Shown: positions 12,141 through 17,500 of the stretch, piece after piece
Layout of the letters: each line of letters starts with the position of its first letter
How positions within the stretch are numbered: position 1 is the stretch's first letter
NCBI RefSeq assembly: GCF_023824195.1
Contig: NZ_CP085442.1
Span: 12,501 to 30,000, forward strand
DNA: 17,500 nucleotides
Source: Priestia megaterium
GTDB lineage: Bacteria > Bacillota > Bacilli > Bacillales > Bacillaceae_H
Direction: 5' to 3'
Program-made: the position numbers and the translations under genes
Notes under the pieces: model-generated
Databases searched by the model: none
What the model saw: only the letters and a program-made list of their open reading frames with translations
Told to the model about the DNA's origin: nothing

Positions 12141-12191
12141 AAAAAGCCTCCATTTCATATGACTTACTTCCATCATATGAGAAGGCTTTTT
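12141..12191 (-). terminator. Hairpin between yaaI and yaaH: terminator that also covers the yaaH ribosome-binding site
   Basis: On the minus strand AAAAAGCCTTC (12191-12181) pairs with GGAGGCTTTTT (12151-12141) over 11 bp including one U-G. Inside this, two copies of TCATATGA (12180-12173 and 12162-12155) pair across a 10-nt loop, with an AAT bulge on the 3' side. The right arm ends in five U, so it can terminate yaaI transcripts. The same arm contains the GGAGG ribosome-binding site of yaaH. Confidence 0.75.
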
Positions 12192-12200
12192 ACTTAATTC
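12172..12200 (-). promoter_or_regulatory. Candidate sigma-E promoter of yaaH
   Basis: Minus-strand CATATGAT (12179-12172) matches six of eight positions of the sigma-E -10 consensus CATACA(A/C/T)T as I remember it. A GAATTAA (12200-12194) 14 bp upstream matches four of seven -35 positions. Transcription would begin near 12165, inside the hairpin loop. yaaH belongs to the sigma-E regulon in B. subtilis. The -35 overlaps the yaaI stop codon. Confidence 0.4.
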
Positions 12201-12736
12201 ATCAACTCGGTATGTTTGCAAATACGAGCATTTAATACGTTATGCATCATTCTCAAAGCAAAGGTATTGTCTTCATCTGCGTTTGAAGCAATACAATCTT
12301 CAGGCACAATTAAATTATACTCACGCATATAAGCATCGTTGGCTGAAAAAAGCACGCATATATTTCCCGCAATTCCTGTTAAAATAAGTGTATGCACATC
12401 GAGCTGTGATAGCAAAATATTTAAAGCTGTCCCATAGAAGATAGAATGCTTTGGTTTAATTAAAAAGTAATCAGCGTTTTGTGGTGAAATGCGATGTAGA
12501 ATGGGTGAGCTTACCTCATTTGTGCAGTGTGTTAAAATGGTTTCTAAGTTTGCTTGCCATAGCTTATAGTGGTCATTGACATAAATGATAGGGATATGTT
12601 GAGACGAGGCATATTGTTTTAATTTGGCAATGTTTTGAGCAATTGTTAAAGATTTTTCAGCAAGTACTTTTCCGCTATTAAATTGAAAATCGTTTAGCAT
12701 ATCAATAATAATTAAAGCAGTTTTAGCGTTCTTCAC
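12194..12736 (-). CDS. yaaI: Isochorismatase-like cysteine hydrolase, substrate unknown
   Basis: A 180-residue cytoplasmic protein of the isochorismatase/nicotinamidase-like fold, matching B. subtilis YaaI in sequence, length and position. The family triad is visible: Asp12 in IIIDMLNDF, Lys94 in LIKPKHSIF and the nucleophile Cys127 in GIAGNICVLF. The substrate cannot be told from sequence; there are no siderophore or NAD genes nearby to suggest isochorismate or nicotinamide. The start is GTG at 12736, with AAAGGAGAG upstream at proper spacing, aligning with the family N-terminus (KTALIIIDM). A longer frame reaching 12892 overlaps the divergent tadA and is rejected. It is divergent from tadA, and its 3' end runs into the yaaI-yaaH hairpin. 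Confidence 0.9.
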   Translation of the reverse strand: MKNAKTALIIIDMLNDFQFNSGKVLAEKSLTIAQNIAKLKQYASSQHIPIIYVNDHYKLWQANLETILTHCTNEVSSPILHRISPQNADYFLIKPKHSIFYGTALNILLSQLDVHTLILTGIAGNICVLFSANDAYMREYNLIVPEDCIASNADEDNTFALRMMHNVLNARICKHTELMN

Positions 12737-12790
12737 AAAAGGTCTCTCCTTTTCCTGATGTACATAGTAAATAGTTTGACTCAGAAAAAA

Positions 12791-12796
12791 TATAAT
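12791..12796 (+). promoter_or_regulatory. Possible -10 element of tadA
   Basis: A perfect TATAAT in the 79-bp yaaI-tadA divergent gap, within the near-palindrome ATATAATAT. Its 17-bp -35 position (TAAATA) is poor. The good TTGACT at 12776-12781 is only 9 bp away, too close to partner it. Confidence 0.3.
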
Positions 12797-12812
12797 ATGT
12801 AAGGTTGGATAA

Positions 12813-13286
<474 letters not shown>

Positions 13287-13314
13287 CGCTAAAAAAGTAA
13301 GTTTTCTATAGCGG

Positions 13315-13343
13315 TTGCATTTTTGAATGAAAAGACGTATACT
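13315..13343 (+). promoter_or_regulatory. Candidate promoter of scr (SRP RNA)
   Basis: -10 TATACT (13338-13343, five of six consensus) with TTGCAT (13315-13320) 17 bp upstream. Transcription would start near 13350, about 35 nt before the mature RNA, consistent with a processed precursor. Confidence 0.5.
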
Positions 13344-13384
13344 TGTAAATGCATCAACTTGATGCCCAAACTATTGGTTTCAAC

Positions 13385-13656
13385 TTTGCCGTGCTAAGCG
13401 GGGAGGTAGCGGTGCCCTGTACTCGCAATCCGCTCTAGCGAGGCCGAATTCCTTCTTGAGGTTAGCTCATCTTAGGGCCTGCCTTAAGTAAGTGGTGTTG
13501 ACGTTTGGGTCCTATGCAATGGGAATCTGTGAACCCTGTCAGGTCCGGAAGGAAGCAGCAGTAAGCAGAACCTCTCATGTGCCATGGGGTCGCCTGAACC
13601 GAGCTAACTGCTTAAGTAACGCCTGGGGTGGCTAATCGACGGAAGGTGCACGGCAG
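13385..13656 (+). ncRNA. scr: Signal recognition particle RNA (scRNA, ~270 nt, with Alu domain)
   Basis: Fills most of the 497-bp gap between tadA and dnaX. The ends pair as TGCCGTGC (13387-13394) with GCACGGCA (13648-13655). The 5' part, GCTAAGCGGGGAGGTAGCGG, forms the Alu-like domain found in Bacillus scRNA but not in the short E. coli 4.5S RNA. The Ffh-binding S domain has the conserved AGGTCCGGAAGGAAGCAGC segment (13541-13559), with the GGAA tetraloop and asymmetric loop. Alu helix arms CTCGC (13422-13426) and GCGAG (13438-13442) are complementary. It works with Ffh in co-translational targeting to the membrane. In B. subtilis a longer precursor is trimmed by RNase III; the ends given here are estimates within a few bases. 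Confidence 0.95.
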
Positions 13657-13672
13657 TTATATACATAAGTTT

Positions 13673-13706
13673 AGTCTACTCTGTTGGAGTAGGCTTTTTA
13701 TTTTAT
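13673..13706 (+). terminator. Rho-independent terminator after scr
   Basis: A 9-bp stem AGTCTACTC (13673-13681) with GAGTAGGCT (13687-13695), including one G-U pair and a 5-nt loop, followed by a T-rich tail TTTTATTTTAT. It lies 17 nt after the mature RNA. Confidence 0.88.
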
Positions 13707-13717
13707 CTTTTACTATT

Positions 13718-13747
13718 TTGAAAAAAAACCTCATAATACGCTATAAT
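13718..13747 (+). promoter_or_regulatory. Sigma-A promoter of the dnaX operon
   Basis: -35 TTGAAA (13718-13723, five of six), 18-bp spacer, and a perfect -10 TATAAT (13742-13747). Start expected near 13754, about 30 nt before dnaX, just downstream of the scr terminator. Confidence 0.65.
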
Positions 13748-13783
13748 GATAACTAATGAATTATATTAAAAGGAGAGGATGTA

Positions 13784-15472
13784 GTGGCATATCAGGCTCT
13801 ATACCGTGTATACCGTCCTCAAAGCTTTAACGACGTAGTCGGTCAACAACATATTATCAAAACACTTCAAAATGCCCTTGTCCAAGAAAAGTTTTCGCAT
13901 GCGTATTTATTTTCTGGGCCTCGAGGGACAGGAAAGACAACAGCTGCTAAAATTTTAGCGAAAGCCGTTAACTGTGAAAAAGCACCCATTGCTGAACCCT
14001 GTAATGAATGTGCAACTTGTCGGGGAATTACTGATGGTTCCATTTCTGATGTAATTGAAATTGATGCAGCCTCTAATAATGGAGTCGATGAAATTCGAGA
14101 TATCCGTGATAAAGTAAAATATGCACCTAGTGCTGTTCGATACAAAGTGTACATTATTGATGAAGTTCATATGCTTTCAATTGGAGCTTTTAACGCTTTG
14201 TTAAAAACGTTAGAAGAACCTCCTGCACATGTTATCTTTATTTTAGCTACAACAGAGCCGCATAAAATTCCATTAACGATTATCTCTAGATGTCAGCGCT
14301 TTGATTTCAAACGCATTTCGCCAGAAGATATCGTATATCGAATGAAAGAAGTATTAGGTTCTGAAGAGCTAGAAGTAAGCGAGGATGCTCTTTACGAAAT
14401 TGCGAAAGCTTCAGAAGGCGGCATGCGTGATGCACTTAGTCTTTTAGACCAAGCCATCTCGTATAGTACGGAGAAGGTGAGCTTAGAGGATGTTCTATCC
14501 ATAACAGGAGCAGTATCACAGGCTTTTATTGTGAAGATCGTCCAAGCTATCTTTAATGAAAACATTGTAGAAGCGCTAGACTCTGTTGAAAGTTTGATCA
14601 AAAACGGAAAAGATCCAGCGAGGTTTGTAGAGGACCTCATCTTCTATTATCGTGATGTTCTGCTTTATCAAGCTTCTGAAGAAAATGCATATTTACTTGA
14701 AAAAGCAGCGGTTAACGAAGAGTTTAAAGAACTCAGTTCAAAAATGGATAGTGCTTTTATTTATAAAGTCATTGCTGAATTGAACCAAACTCAGCAAGAG
14801 ATGAAATGGAGCAATCATCCTCGAGTGCTACTTGAAGTAGCTTTAGTAAAATTAGCTCAAAGTTCTACAAATCAAGAGGGTGATCTTCCATATCAAGACA
14901 TTTTGCAAAAAATGAATCAAATGGAAGCAGAACTGCAGCAGTTAAAAGAAAAAGGCATTCAAGTTGATCATACAGCTCAGGCAGCGCAAACAGAGAAAAA
15001 ACAGACAAGACAGTCAAGAAGTCAGTATAAAACGCCTGTTGGGAAGGTAAATGAAGTTTTAAAAAATGCCACTCGGCAGAATTTAGAAACGATTAAGCGA
15101 TCTTGGGCGCAGGTGTTAGACACATTGAAACAACAAAATAAAGCTTCACATGCAGCGTTGTTATCTAACAGTGAACCGGTTGCGTCTTCAGATCAATCAT
15201 TTATACTTAAATTTAAATATGAAATTCATTGCAAAATGGCTTCTGAAAATAACAACAATGTACGTGATAATTTAGAGAATATCTTATATACTTTAATTGG
15301 CAGCAAGCGTGAAATGGTTGCAATTCCAGAAAGCGAATGGGATAAAGTAAGAGAAGAGTTTCTTCAAGGACAGCAAAGTGATGGGTCATCAGGTCAACCA
15401 CAGGAGGAAGACCCTGTGGTTGCAGAAGCGAAAAAGCTATTTGGAGAAGACTTAATCGAAATTCAAGAGTAA
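13784..15472 (+). CDS. dnaX: DNA polymerase III subunit tau (DnaX clamp loader)
   Basis: AAA+ ATPase of the replisome that loads the beta clamp and links polymerase to helicase. The 562-residue protein has Walker A GPRGTGKT (45-52) and a zinc module with Cys64, Cys73, Cys76 and Cys79. Walker B is IIDEVH (124-129, DEVH 126-129), and Ser168-Arg169-Cys170 supplies the SRC arginine finger. The collar domain III follows to about residue 365. A Gln/Lys-rich linker (about 370-425) leads to the tau-specific C-terminus. The start is GTG at 13784, with AAAAGGAGAGG just upstream. It heads the dnaX-yaaK-recR-yaaL cluster; the yaaK ribosome site begins 5 nt after its stop. In the linker, 15058-15067 holds overlapping -1 slippery heptamers that could yield a shorter gamma-like form (see findings). 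Confidence 0.97.
   Translation: MAYQALYRVYRPQSFNDVVGQQHIIKTLQNALVQEKFSHAYLFSGPRGTGKTTAAKILAKAVNCEKAPIAEPCNECATCRGITDGSISDVIEIDAASNNGVDEIRDIRDKVKYAPSAVRYKVYIIDEVHMLSIGAFNALLKTLEEPPAHVIFILATTEPHKIPLTIISRCQRFDFKRISPEDIVYRMKEVLGSEELEVSEDALYEIAKASEGGMRDALSLLDQAISYSTEKVSLEDVLSITGAVSQAFIVKIVQAIFNENIVEALDSVESLIKNGKDPARFVEDLIFYYRDVLLYQASEENAYLLEKAAVNEEFKELSSKMDSAFIYKVIAELNQTQQEMKWSNHPRVLLEVALVKLAQSSTNQEGDLPYQDILQKMNQMEAELQQLKEKGIQVDHTAQAAQTEKKQTRQSRSQYKTPVGKVNEVLKNATRQNLETIKRSWAQVLDTLKQQNKASHAALLSNSEPVASSDQSFILKFKYEIHCKMASENNNNVRDNLENILYTLIGSKREMVAIPESEWDKVREEFLQGQQSDGSSGQPQEEDPVVAEAKKLFGEDLIEIQE
15058..15096 (+). promoter_or_regulatory. Possible -1 ribosomal frameshift site in dnaX
   Basis: In the dnaX frame GTT TTA AAA AAT, both T TTA AAA (15058-15064) and A AAA AAT (15061-15067) fit the X XXY YYZ pattern. 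GGGAAGG (15041-15047) is a partial Shine-Dalgarno-like match 10 nt upstream. A short hairpin TGCC-ACTC-GGCA (15067-15078) follows directly. In the -1 frame, ten codons ([10 protein letters not shown]) lead to TAA at 15094-15096. This is a prediction only. Confidence 0.35.
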
Positions 15473-15491
15473 ATTTAGGAGGAATGTTCAC

Positions 15492-15812
15492 ATGATGAAA
15501 GGCATGGGCAATATGCAAAAAATGATGAAACAAATGCAAAAAATGCAAAAAGATATGCAAAAAGCGCAGGAAGAGTTAGCTGAAAAAACTGTTGAAGGTA
15601 CAGCTGGCGGGGGAATGGTAACAGTTGTGGTTAACGGTCAGAAACAAGTAATTGATGTAAATATTAAAGAGGATGTAGTAGATCCTGAAGATATTGAAAT
15701 GCTACAAGATTTAGTACTAGCAGCAACAAATGACGCATTAAAACAAATGGACGATTTAACAAATAACACAATGGGTCAATTTACAAAAGGTTTAAATATT
15801 CCAGGACTTTAA
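15492..15812 (+). CDS. yaaK: YbaB/EbfC family nucleoid-associated protein
   Basis: A 106-residue DNA-binding protein of the YbaB/EbfC family, which forms tweezer-like dimers and binds DNA with little sequence preference. An N-terminal Met/Gln/Lys-rich amphipathic helix (about residues 1-35, with repeated MQK) leads into the conserved [10 protein letters not shown] turn (about 37-46), the central sheet and the C-terminal helix, ending [13 protein letters not shown]. The start is the first of two adjacent ATG codons (15492), with AGGAGG 9 nt upstream. It lies between dnaX and recR in the same order as in most bacteria, and the conserved dnaX-ybaB-recR linkage suggests a role tied to DNA replication or repair. 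Exact function remains unsettled. Confidence 0.95.
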   Translation: MMKGMGNMQKMMKQMQKMQKDMQKAQEELAEKTVEGTAGGGMVTVVVNGQKQVIDVNIKEDVVDPEDIEMLQDLVLAATNDALKQMDDLTNNTMGQFTKGLNIPGL

Positions 15813-15827
15813 TAAGGTGGTTGCCAC

Positions 15828-16424
15828 GTGCATTATCCAGAACCAATATCAAAGCTTATAGATAGTTTTATGAAGTTACCCGGCATTGGTCCAAAAACAG
15901 CTGTTCGCTTAGCATTCTTTGTTTTATCTATGAAAGAAGATACAGTATTAGATTTTGCAAAAGCATTAGTCAATGCGAAGCGAAATTTAACCTATTGTTC
16001 AGTTTGTGGGCATATCACAGATCAAGATCCTTGCTACATTTGTCAAGATCAGCGTAGAGAGCGAAGTGTGGTGTGTGTCGTGCAAGACCCTAAGGATGTC
16101 ATTGCAATGGAGAAAATGAAAGAATATAACGGCTTGTATCATGTCCTGCATGGCGCAATTTCACCTATGGAAGGAATAGGGCCTGAAGATATCAAAGTAC
16201 CAGAGTTATTAAAAAGACTTCAAGATGATGAGATTCAAGAAGTGATTTTAGCTACTAACCCGAATATAGAGGGCGAAGCTACGGCTATGTATATCTCTAG
16301 GCTCTTAAAGCCGACAGGAATTAAAATTACTAGAATTGCTCATGGGTTACCCGTCGGAGGAGACCTTGAGTACGCAGACGAAGTAACATTATCTAAAGCC
16401 CTAGAAGGTAGAAGAGAAGTATAA
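15828..16424 (+). CDS. recR: Recombination mediator protein RecR
   Basis: Works with RecO (and RecF) to load RecA onto SSB-coated single-stranded DNA in gap repair; forms a ring or clamp on DNA. The 198-residue protein matches the B. subtilis length. Domains in order are a helix-hairpin-helix [15 protein letters not shown] (17-31), a zinc finger with Cys57, Cys60, Cys69 and Cys72, and a Toprim domain (about 80-175, [16 protein letters not shown] to [11 protein letters not shown]). A C-terminal segment with [13 protein letters not shown] follows. The start is GTG at 15828, with AAGGTGG 7 nt upstream and only 15 nt after the yaaK stop. Co-transcribed with dnaX, yaaK and yaaL. Confidence 0.97.
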   Translation: MHYPEPISKLIDSFMKLPGIGPKTAVRLAFFVLSMKEDTVLDFAKALVNAKRNLTYCSVCGHITDQDPCYICQDQRRERSVVCVVQDPKDVIAMEKMKEYNGLYHVLHGAISPMEGIGPEDIKVPELLKRLQDDEIQEVILATNPNIEGEATAMYISRLLKPTGIKITRIAHGLPVGGDLEYADEVTLSKALEGRREV

Positions 16425-16438
16425 CGAGGTACTTGCAT

Positions 16439-16663
16439 ATGTTTTTTAAAAGAAAAGGTTGGTTACGCAAAGAGTACGATGATGAATTTGTGAAGACTTT
16501 TATGCAAGTAAAGCAGGAATGGAGTCACAAAACTTCAATGGTAGAAAGAAGTGTAGATCCTTCAGAAGAGGTAATGGTAGATATTCGATTAGCCAAAATG
16601 AAGTATCTTTTTCTATTAAAAGAAGCCAAGCATCGAAATATTTCAATTAACAGGATGTCATAG
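16439..16663 (+). CDS. yaaL: Small conserved protein YaaL (DUF2508)
   Basis: A 74-residue, highly charged, mostly helical protein with no membrane segment or signal peptide. It matches B. subtilis YaaL in length, in the pattern from RKEYDDEF to LLKEAKHRNISINRMS, and in position after recR. Function is unknown to me. The start is ATG at 16439, with GAGGT 8 nt upstream. An in-frame TTG at 16433 is only 2 nt from that ribosome site and is rejected. It is the last gene of the dnaX cluster, and its stop codon falls inside the loop of the terminator hairpin. Confidence 0.88.
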   Translation: MFFKRKGWLRKEYDDEFVKTFMQVKQEWSHKTSMVERSVDPSEEVMVDIRLAKMKYLFLLKEAKHRNISINRMS

Positions 16664-16680
16664 AGGCATCCTGTTTTGTT
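16649..16680 (+). terminator. Terminator at the end of the dnaX-yaaK-recR-yaaL cluster
   Basis: A 9-bp stem AACAGGATG (16649-16657) with CATCCTGTT (16667-16675) and a loop that includes the yaaL stop codon, followed by TTTTGTTG. The T-tract is interrupted, so efficiency may be moderate. Confidence 0.75.
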
Positions 16681-16717
16681 GTCTTTATAAAATAAGGATT
16701 TCTCTCCGTAAAATAGT

Positions 16718-16745
16718 GCTTTTTTTGAATGCTTGGACATACATA
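16718..16745 (+). promoter_or_regulatory. Candidate sigma-E promoter of bofA
   Basis: CATACATA (16738-16745) matches seven of eight positions of the sigma-E -10 consensus as I remember it. GCTTTTT (16718-16724), 13 bp upstream, matches five of seven -35 positions. bofA is a sigma-E gene in B. subtilis. The start would be near 16752, about 28 nt before the gene. Confidence 0.42.
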
Positions 16746-16779
16746 TAAGGTAACTTATCTGCTTTAAGAAGGAGGCAAC

Positions 16780-17049
16780 ATGCTAAATCATCCCATTGTA
16801 GTTGTGTCTTTTTTAATAGGGCTAATCATTCTACTCTTAGTAACAGGTGGTGTTGAAAAAATGCTTCGAGTCATTGGAAATTTATCGATTAAGCTTATTA
16901 TTGGCGTTCTGCTGCTTTTCTTTATTAACATCTTTGGCGTACAGTTCGGTATTCATATCCCTATTAATTTCCCCACAGCCATTGTTTCAGCTATTTTAGG
17001 TATCCCAGGAATAGCTGCCTTACTTGTTATTAATAATTTCATATTATAA
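16780..17049 (+). CDS. bofA: Sporulation inhibitor of pro-sigma-K processing BofA
   Basis: An integral membrane protein of the mother cell that, with SpoIVFA, holds the SpoIVFB protease inactive until a forespore signal arrives, delaying pro-sigma-K processing. The 89-residue protein has a hydrophobic segment at residues 5-22 and a second at about 35-56 (LSIKLIIGVLLLFFINIFGV). A conserved hydrophobic C-terminus follows, from NFPTAIVSAILGIPGIAALLVINNFIL. The start is ATG at 16780, with AAGGAGG 4 nt upstream. It has its own promoter candidate and is cut off from the rRNA operon downstream by a strong hairpin. It marks the host as an endospore former. Confidence 0.93.
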   Translation: MLNHPIVVVSFLIGLIILLLVTGGVEKMLRVIGNLSIKLIIGVLLLFFINIFGVQFGIHIPINFPTAIVSAILGIPGIAALLVINNFIL

Positions 17050-17064
17050 TTTGGAGGAATATCC

Positions 17065-17112
17065 AAAATAAAAGTTTTCTGGAATCTTTTTGAGAAAACT
17101 TTTATTTTTTTT
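17065..17112 (+). terminator. Strong terminator between bofA and the next rRNA operon
   Basis: A perfect 16-bp stem AAAATAAAAGTTTTCT (17065-17080) with AGAAAACTTTTATTTT (17093-17108), a 12-nt loop and eight T (17105-17112), 15 nt after the bofA stop. Its T-tract ends only 10 bp before the -35 of rRNA promoter P1. Confidence 0.9.
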
Positions 17113-17122
17113 GAAAAAGTTG

Positions 17123-17151
17123 TTGACCATCAAGTTAACAGATGTTATATT
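17123..17151 (+). promoter_or_regulatory. rRNA operon promoter P1
   Basis: -35 TTGACC (17123-17128), 17-bp spacer, and -10 TATATT (17146-17151) with an extended TGT before it. Start expected near 17157-17160, where G residues occur at 17157 and 17160; Bacillus rRNA promoters usually start with G and sense GTP. It lies about 180 bp before 16S. Confidence 0.85.
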
Positions 17152-17214
17152 TATATACGTCGCTAAGACAACAACGAAAAAATAACTCGAAAATAACTTA
17201 ACGAAAAAAAGTTG

Positions 17215-17243
17215 TTGACAAGTTATTCTTAAGGTGGTAAGAT
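17215..17243 (+). promoter_or_regulatory. rRNA operon promoter P2
   Basis: A perfect -35 TTGACA (17215-17220), 17-bp spacer, and -10 TAAGAT (17238-17243) preceded by TGG, an extended -10. Start expected near the G at 17250. A-tracts at 17176-17181, 17190-17193 and 17204-17210 lie upstream, UP-element-like. Confidence 0.88.
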
Positions 17244-17266
17244 AAGAAAGTCGCCTTGAGACAAAA

Positions 17267-17280
17267 GTTCTTTGAAAACT
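17267..17280 (+). promoter_or_regulatory. boxA-like antitermination element in the rRNA leader
   Basis: GTTCTTTGAAAACT resembles the boxA sequence of Bacillus rRNA leaders, where NusB/S10 bind to keep polymerase from terminating early. It lies about 17 nt after the predicted P2 start and about 60 nt before 16S. Confidence 0.65.
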
Positions 17281-17338
17281 GAACGAAATAGTAAACGTCA
17301 ACGTTAATTTTTATTTTTTAAATTGAGCAAGTCAAACA

Positions 17339-17500
<162 letters not shown>

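Noticed and set aside
12138..12221. A 28-residue N-terminal extension of YaaH
   Set aside because: It runs through the yaaI stop region and the hairpin, and LysM starts right after the ATG at 12137.
14996..15001. AAA AAA codon pair in dnaX as a frameshift site
   Set aside because: It is preceded by G, so it is not a canonical X XXY YYZ heptamer, and no Shine-Dalgarno-like element lies at the right distance. The site at 15058 fits much better.
17044..17301. Minus-strand frame of 85 codons
   Set aside because: It lies across the bofA terminator and both rRNA promoters and is low-complexity, A/T-driven sequence.

Overview
This window is a chromosomal segment from a Gram-positive endospore-former of the Bacillaceae. 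The 5' end of the 16S gene, including its first variable region, reads like the Priestia (Bacillus) megaterium group as I remember it. Gene content and order match the replication-origin-proximal region of Bacillus subtilis between two ribosomal operons. That order is rrn, yaaC, guaB, dacA, pdxS, pdxT, serS, tRNA-Ser, dck, dgk, yaaH, yaaI, tadA, scr, dnaX, yaaK, recR, yaaL, bofA, rrn. Base composition and codon use look uniform. I see no insertion sequence, prophage, CRISPR array or broken gene.

Layout. Bases 1-1505 are the 3' half of a 23S rRNA gene, followed by 5S rRNA (about 1570-1685) and a bidirectional terminator shared with the convergent gene yaaC. Divergent from yaaC is guaB (GTP branch of purine synthesis), then dacA (D,D-carboxypeptidase, PBP5), the PLP synthase pair pdxS-pdxT, and serS behind a T-box leader. 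A free-standing tRNA-Ser(UGA) unit follows. On the minus strand lie dgk-dck (deoxynucleoside kinases, TAATG overlap), yaaH (LysM-GH18 spore hydrolase) and yaaI (isochorismatase-like). Divergent from yaaI is tadA, followed by the SRP RNA gene (scr), a dnaX-yaaK-recR-yaaL cluster (clamp loader, nucleoid protein, recombination mediator, small conserved protein) and bofA (sporulation checkpoint). After a strong terminator the next rRNA operon begins with tandem promoters P1 and P2, a boxA-like leader and the first ~160 bases of 16S rRNA.

How the genes work together. The segment is mostly information-processing machinery (rRNA, SRP RNA, tRNA-Ser, SerRS, tRNA adenosine deaminase, DnaX, RecR) plus nucleotide, PLP and cell-wall housekeeping genes. 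Two sporulation genes, yaaH and bofA, identify the host as a spore former. Regulation visible in sequence includes the T-box before serS, tandem extended -10 rRNA promoters, hairpin terminators after most units and candidate sigma-E promoters before yaaH and bofA.

No undescribed multi-gene system is evident. The observations most worth a second look are small-scale: (1) overlapping -1 slippery heptamers in dnaX with a Shine-Dalgarno-like element 10 nt upstream and an early -1-frame stop, predicting a 437-residue gamma-like product; (2) a hairpin between yaaI and yaaH that would hide the yaaH ribosome-binding site in read-through RNA but be absent from transcripts starting at the candidate sigma-E promoter; (3) a serS T-box whose apparent specifier (UCC) does not match the adjacent tRNA-Ser(UGA).
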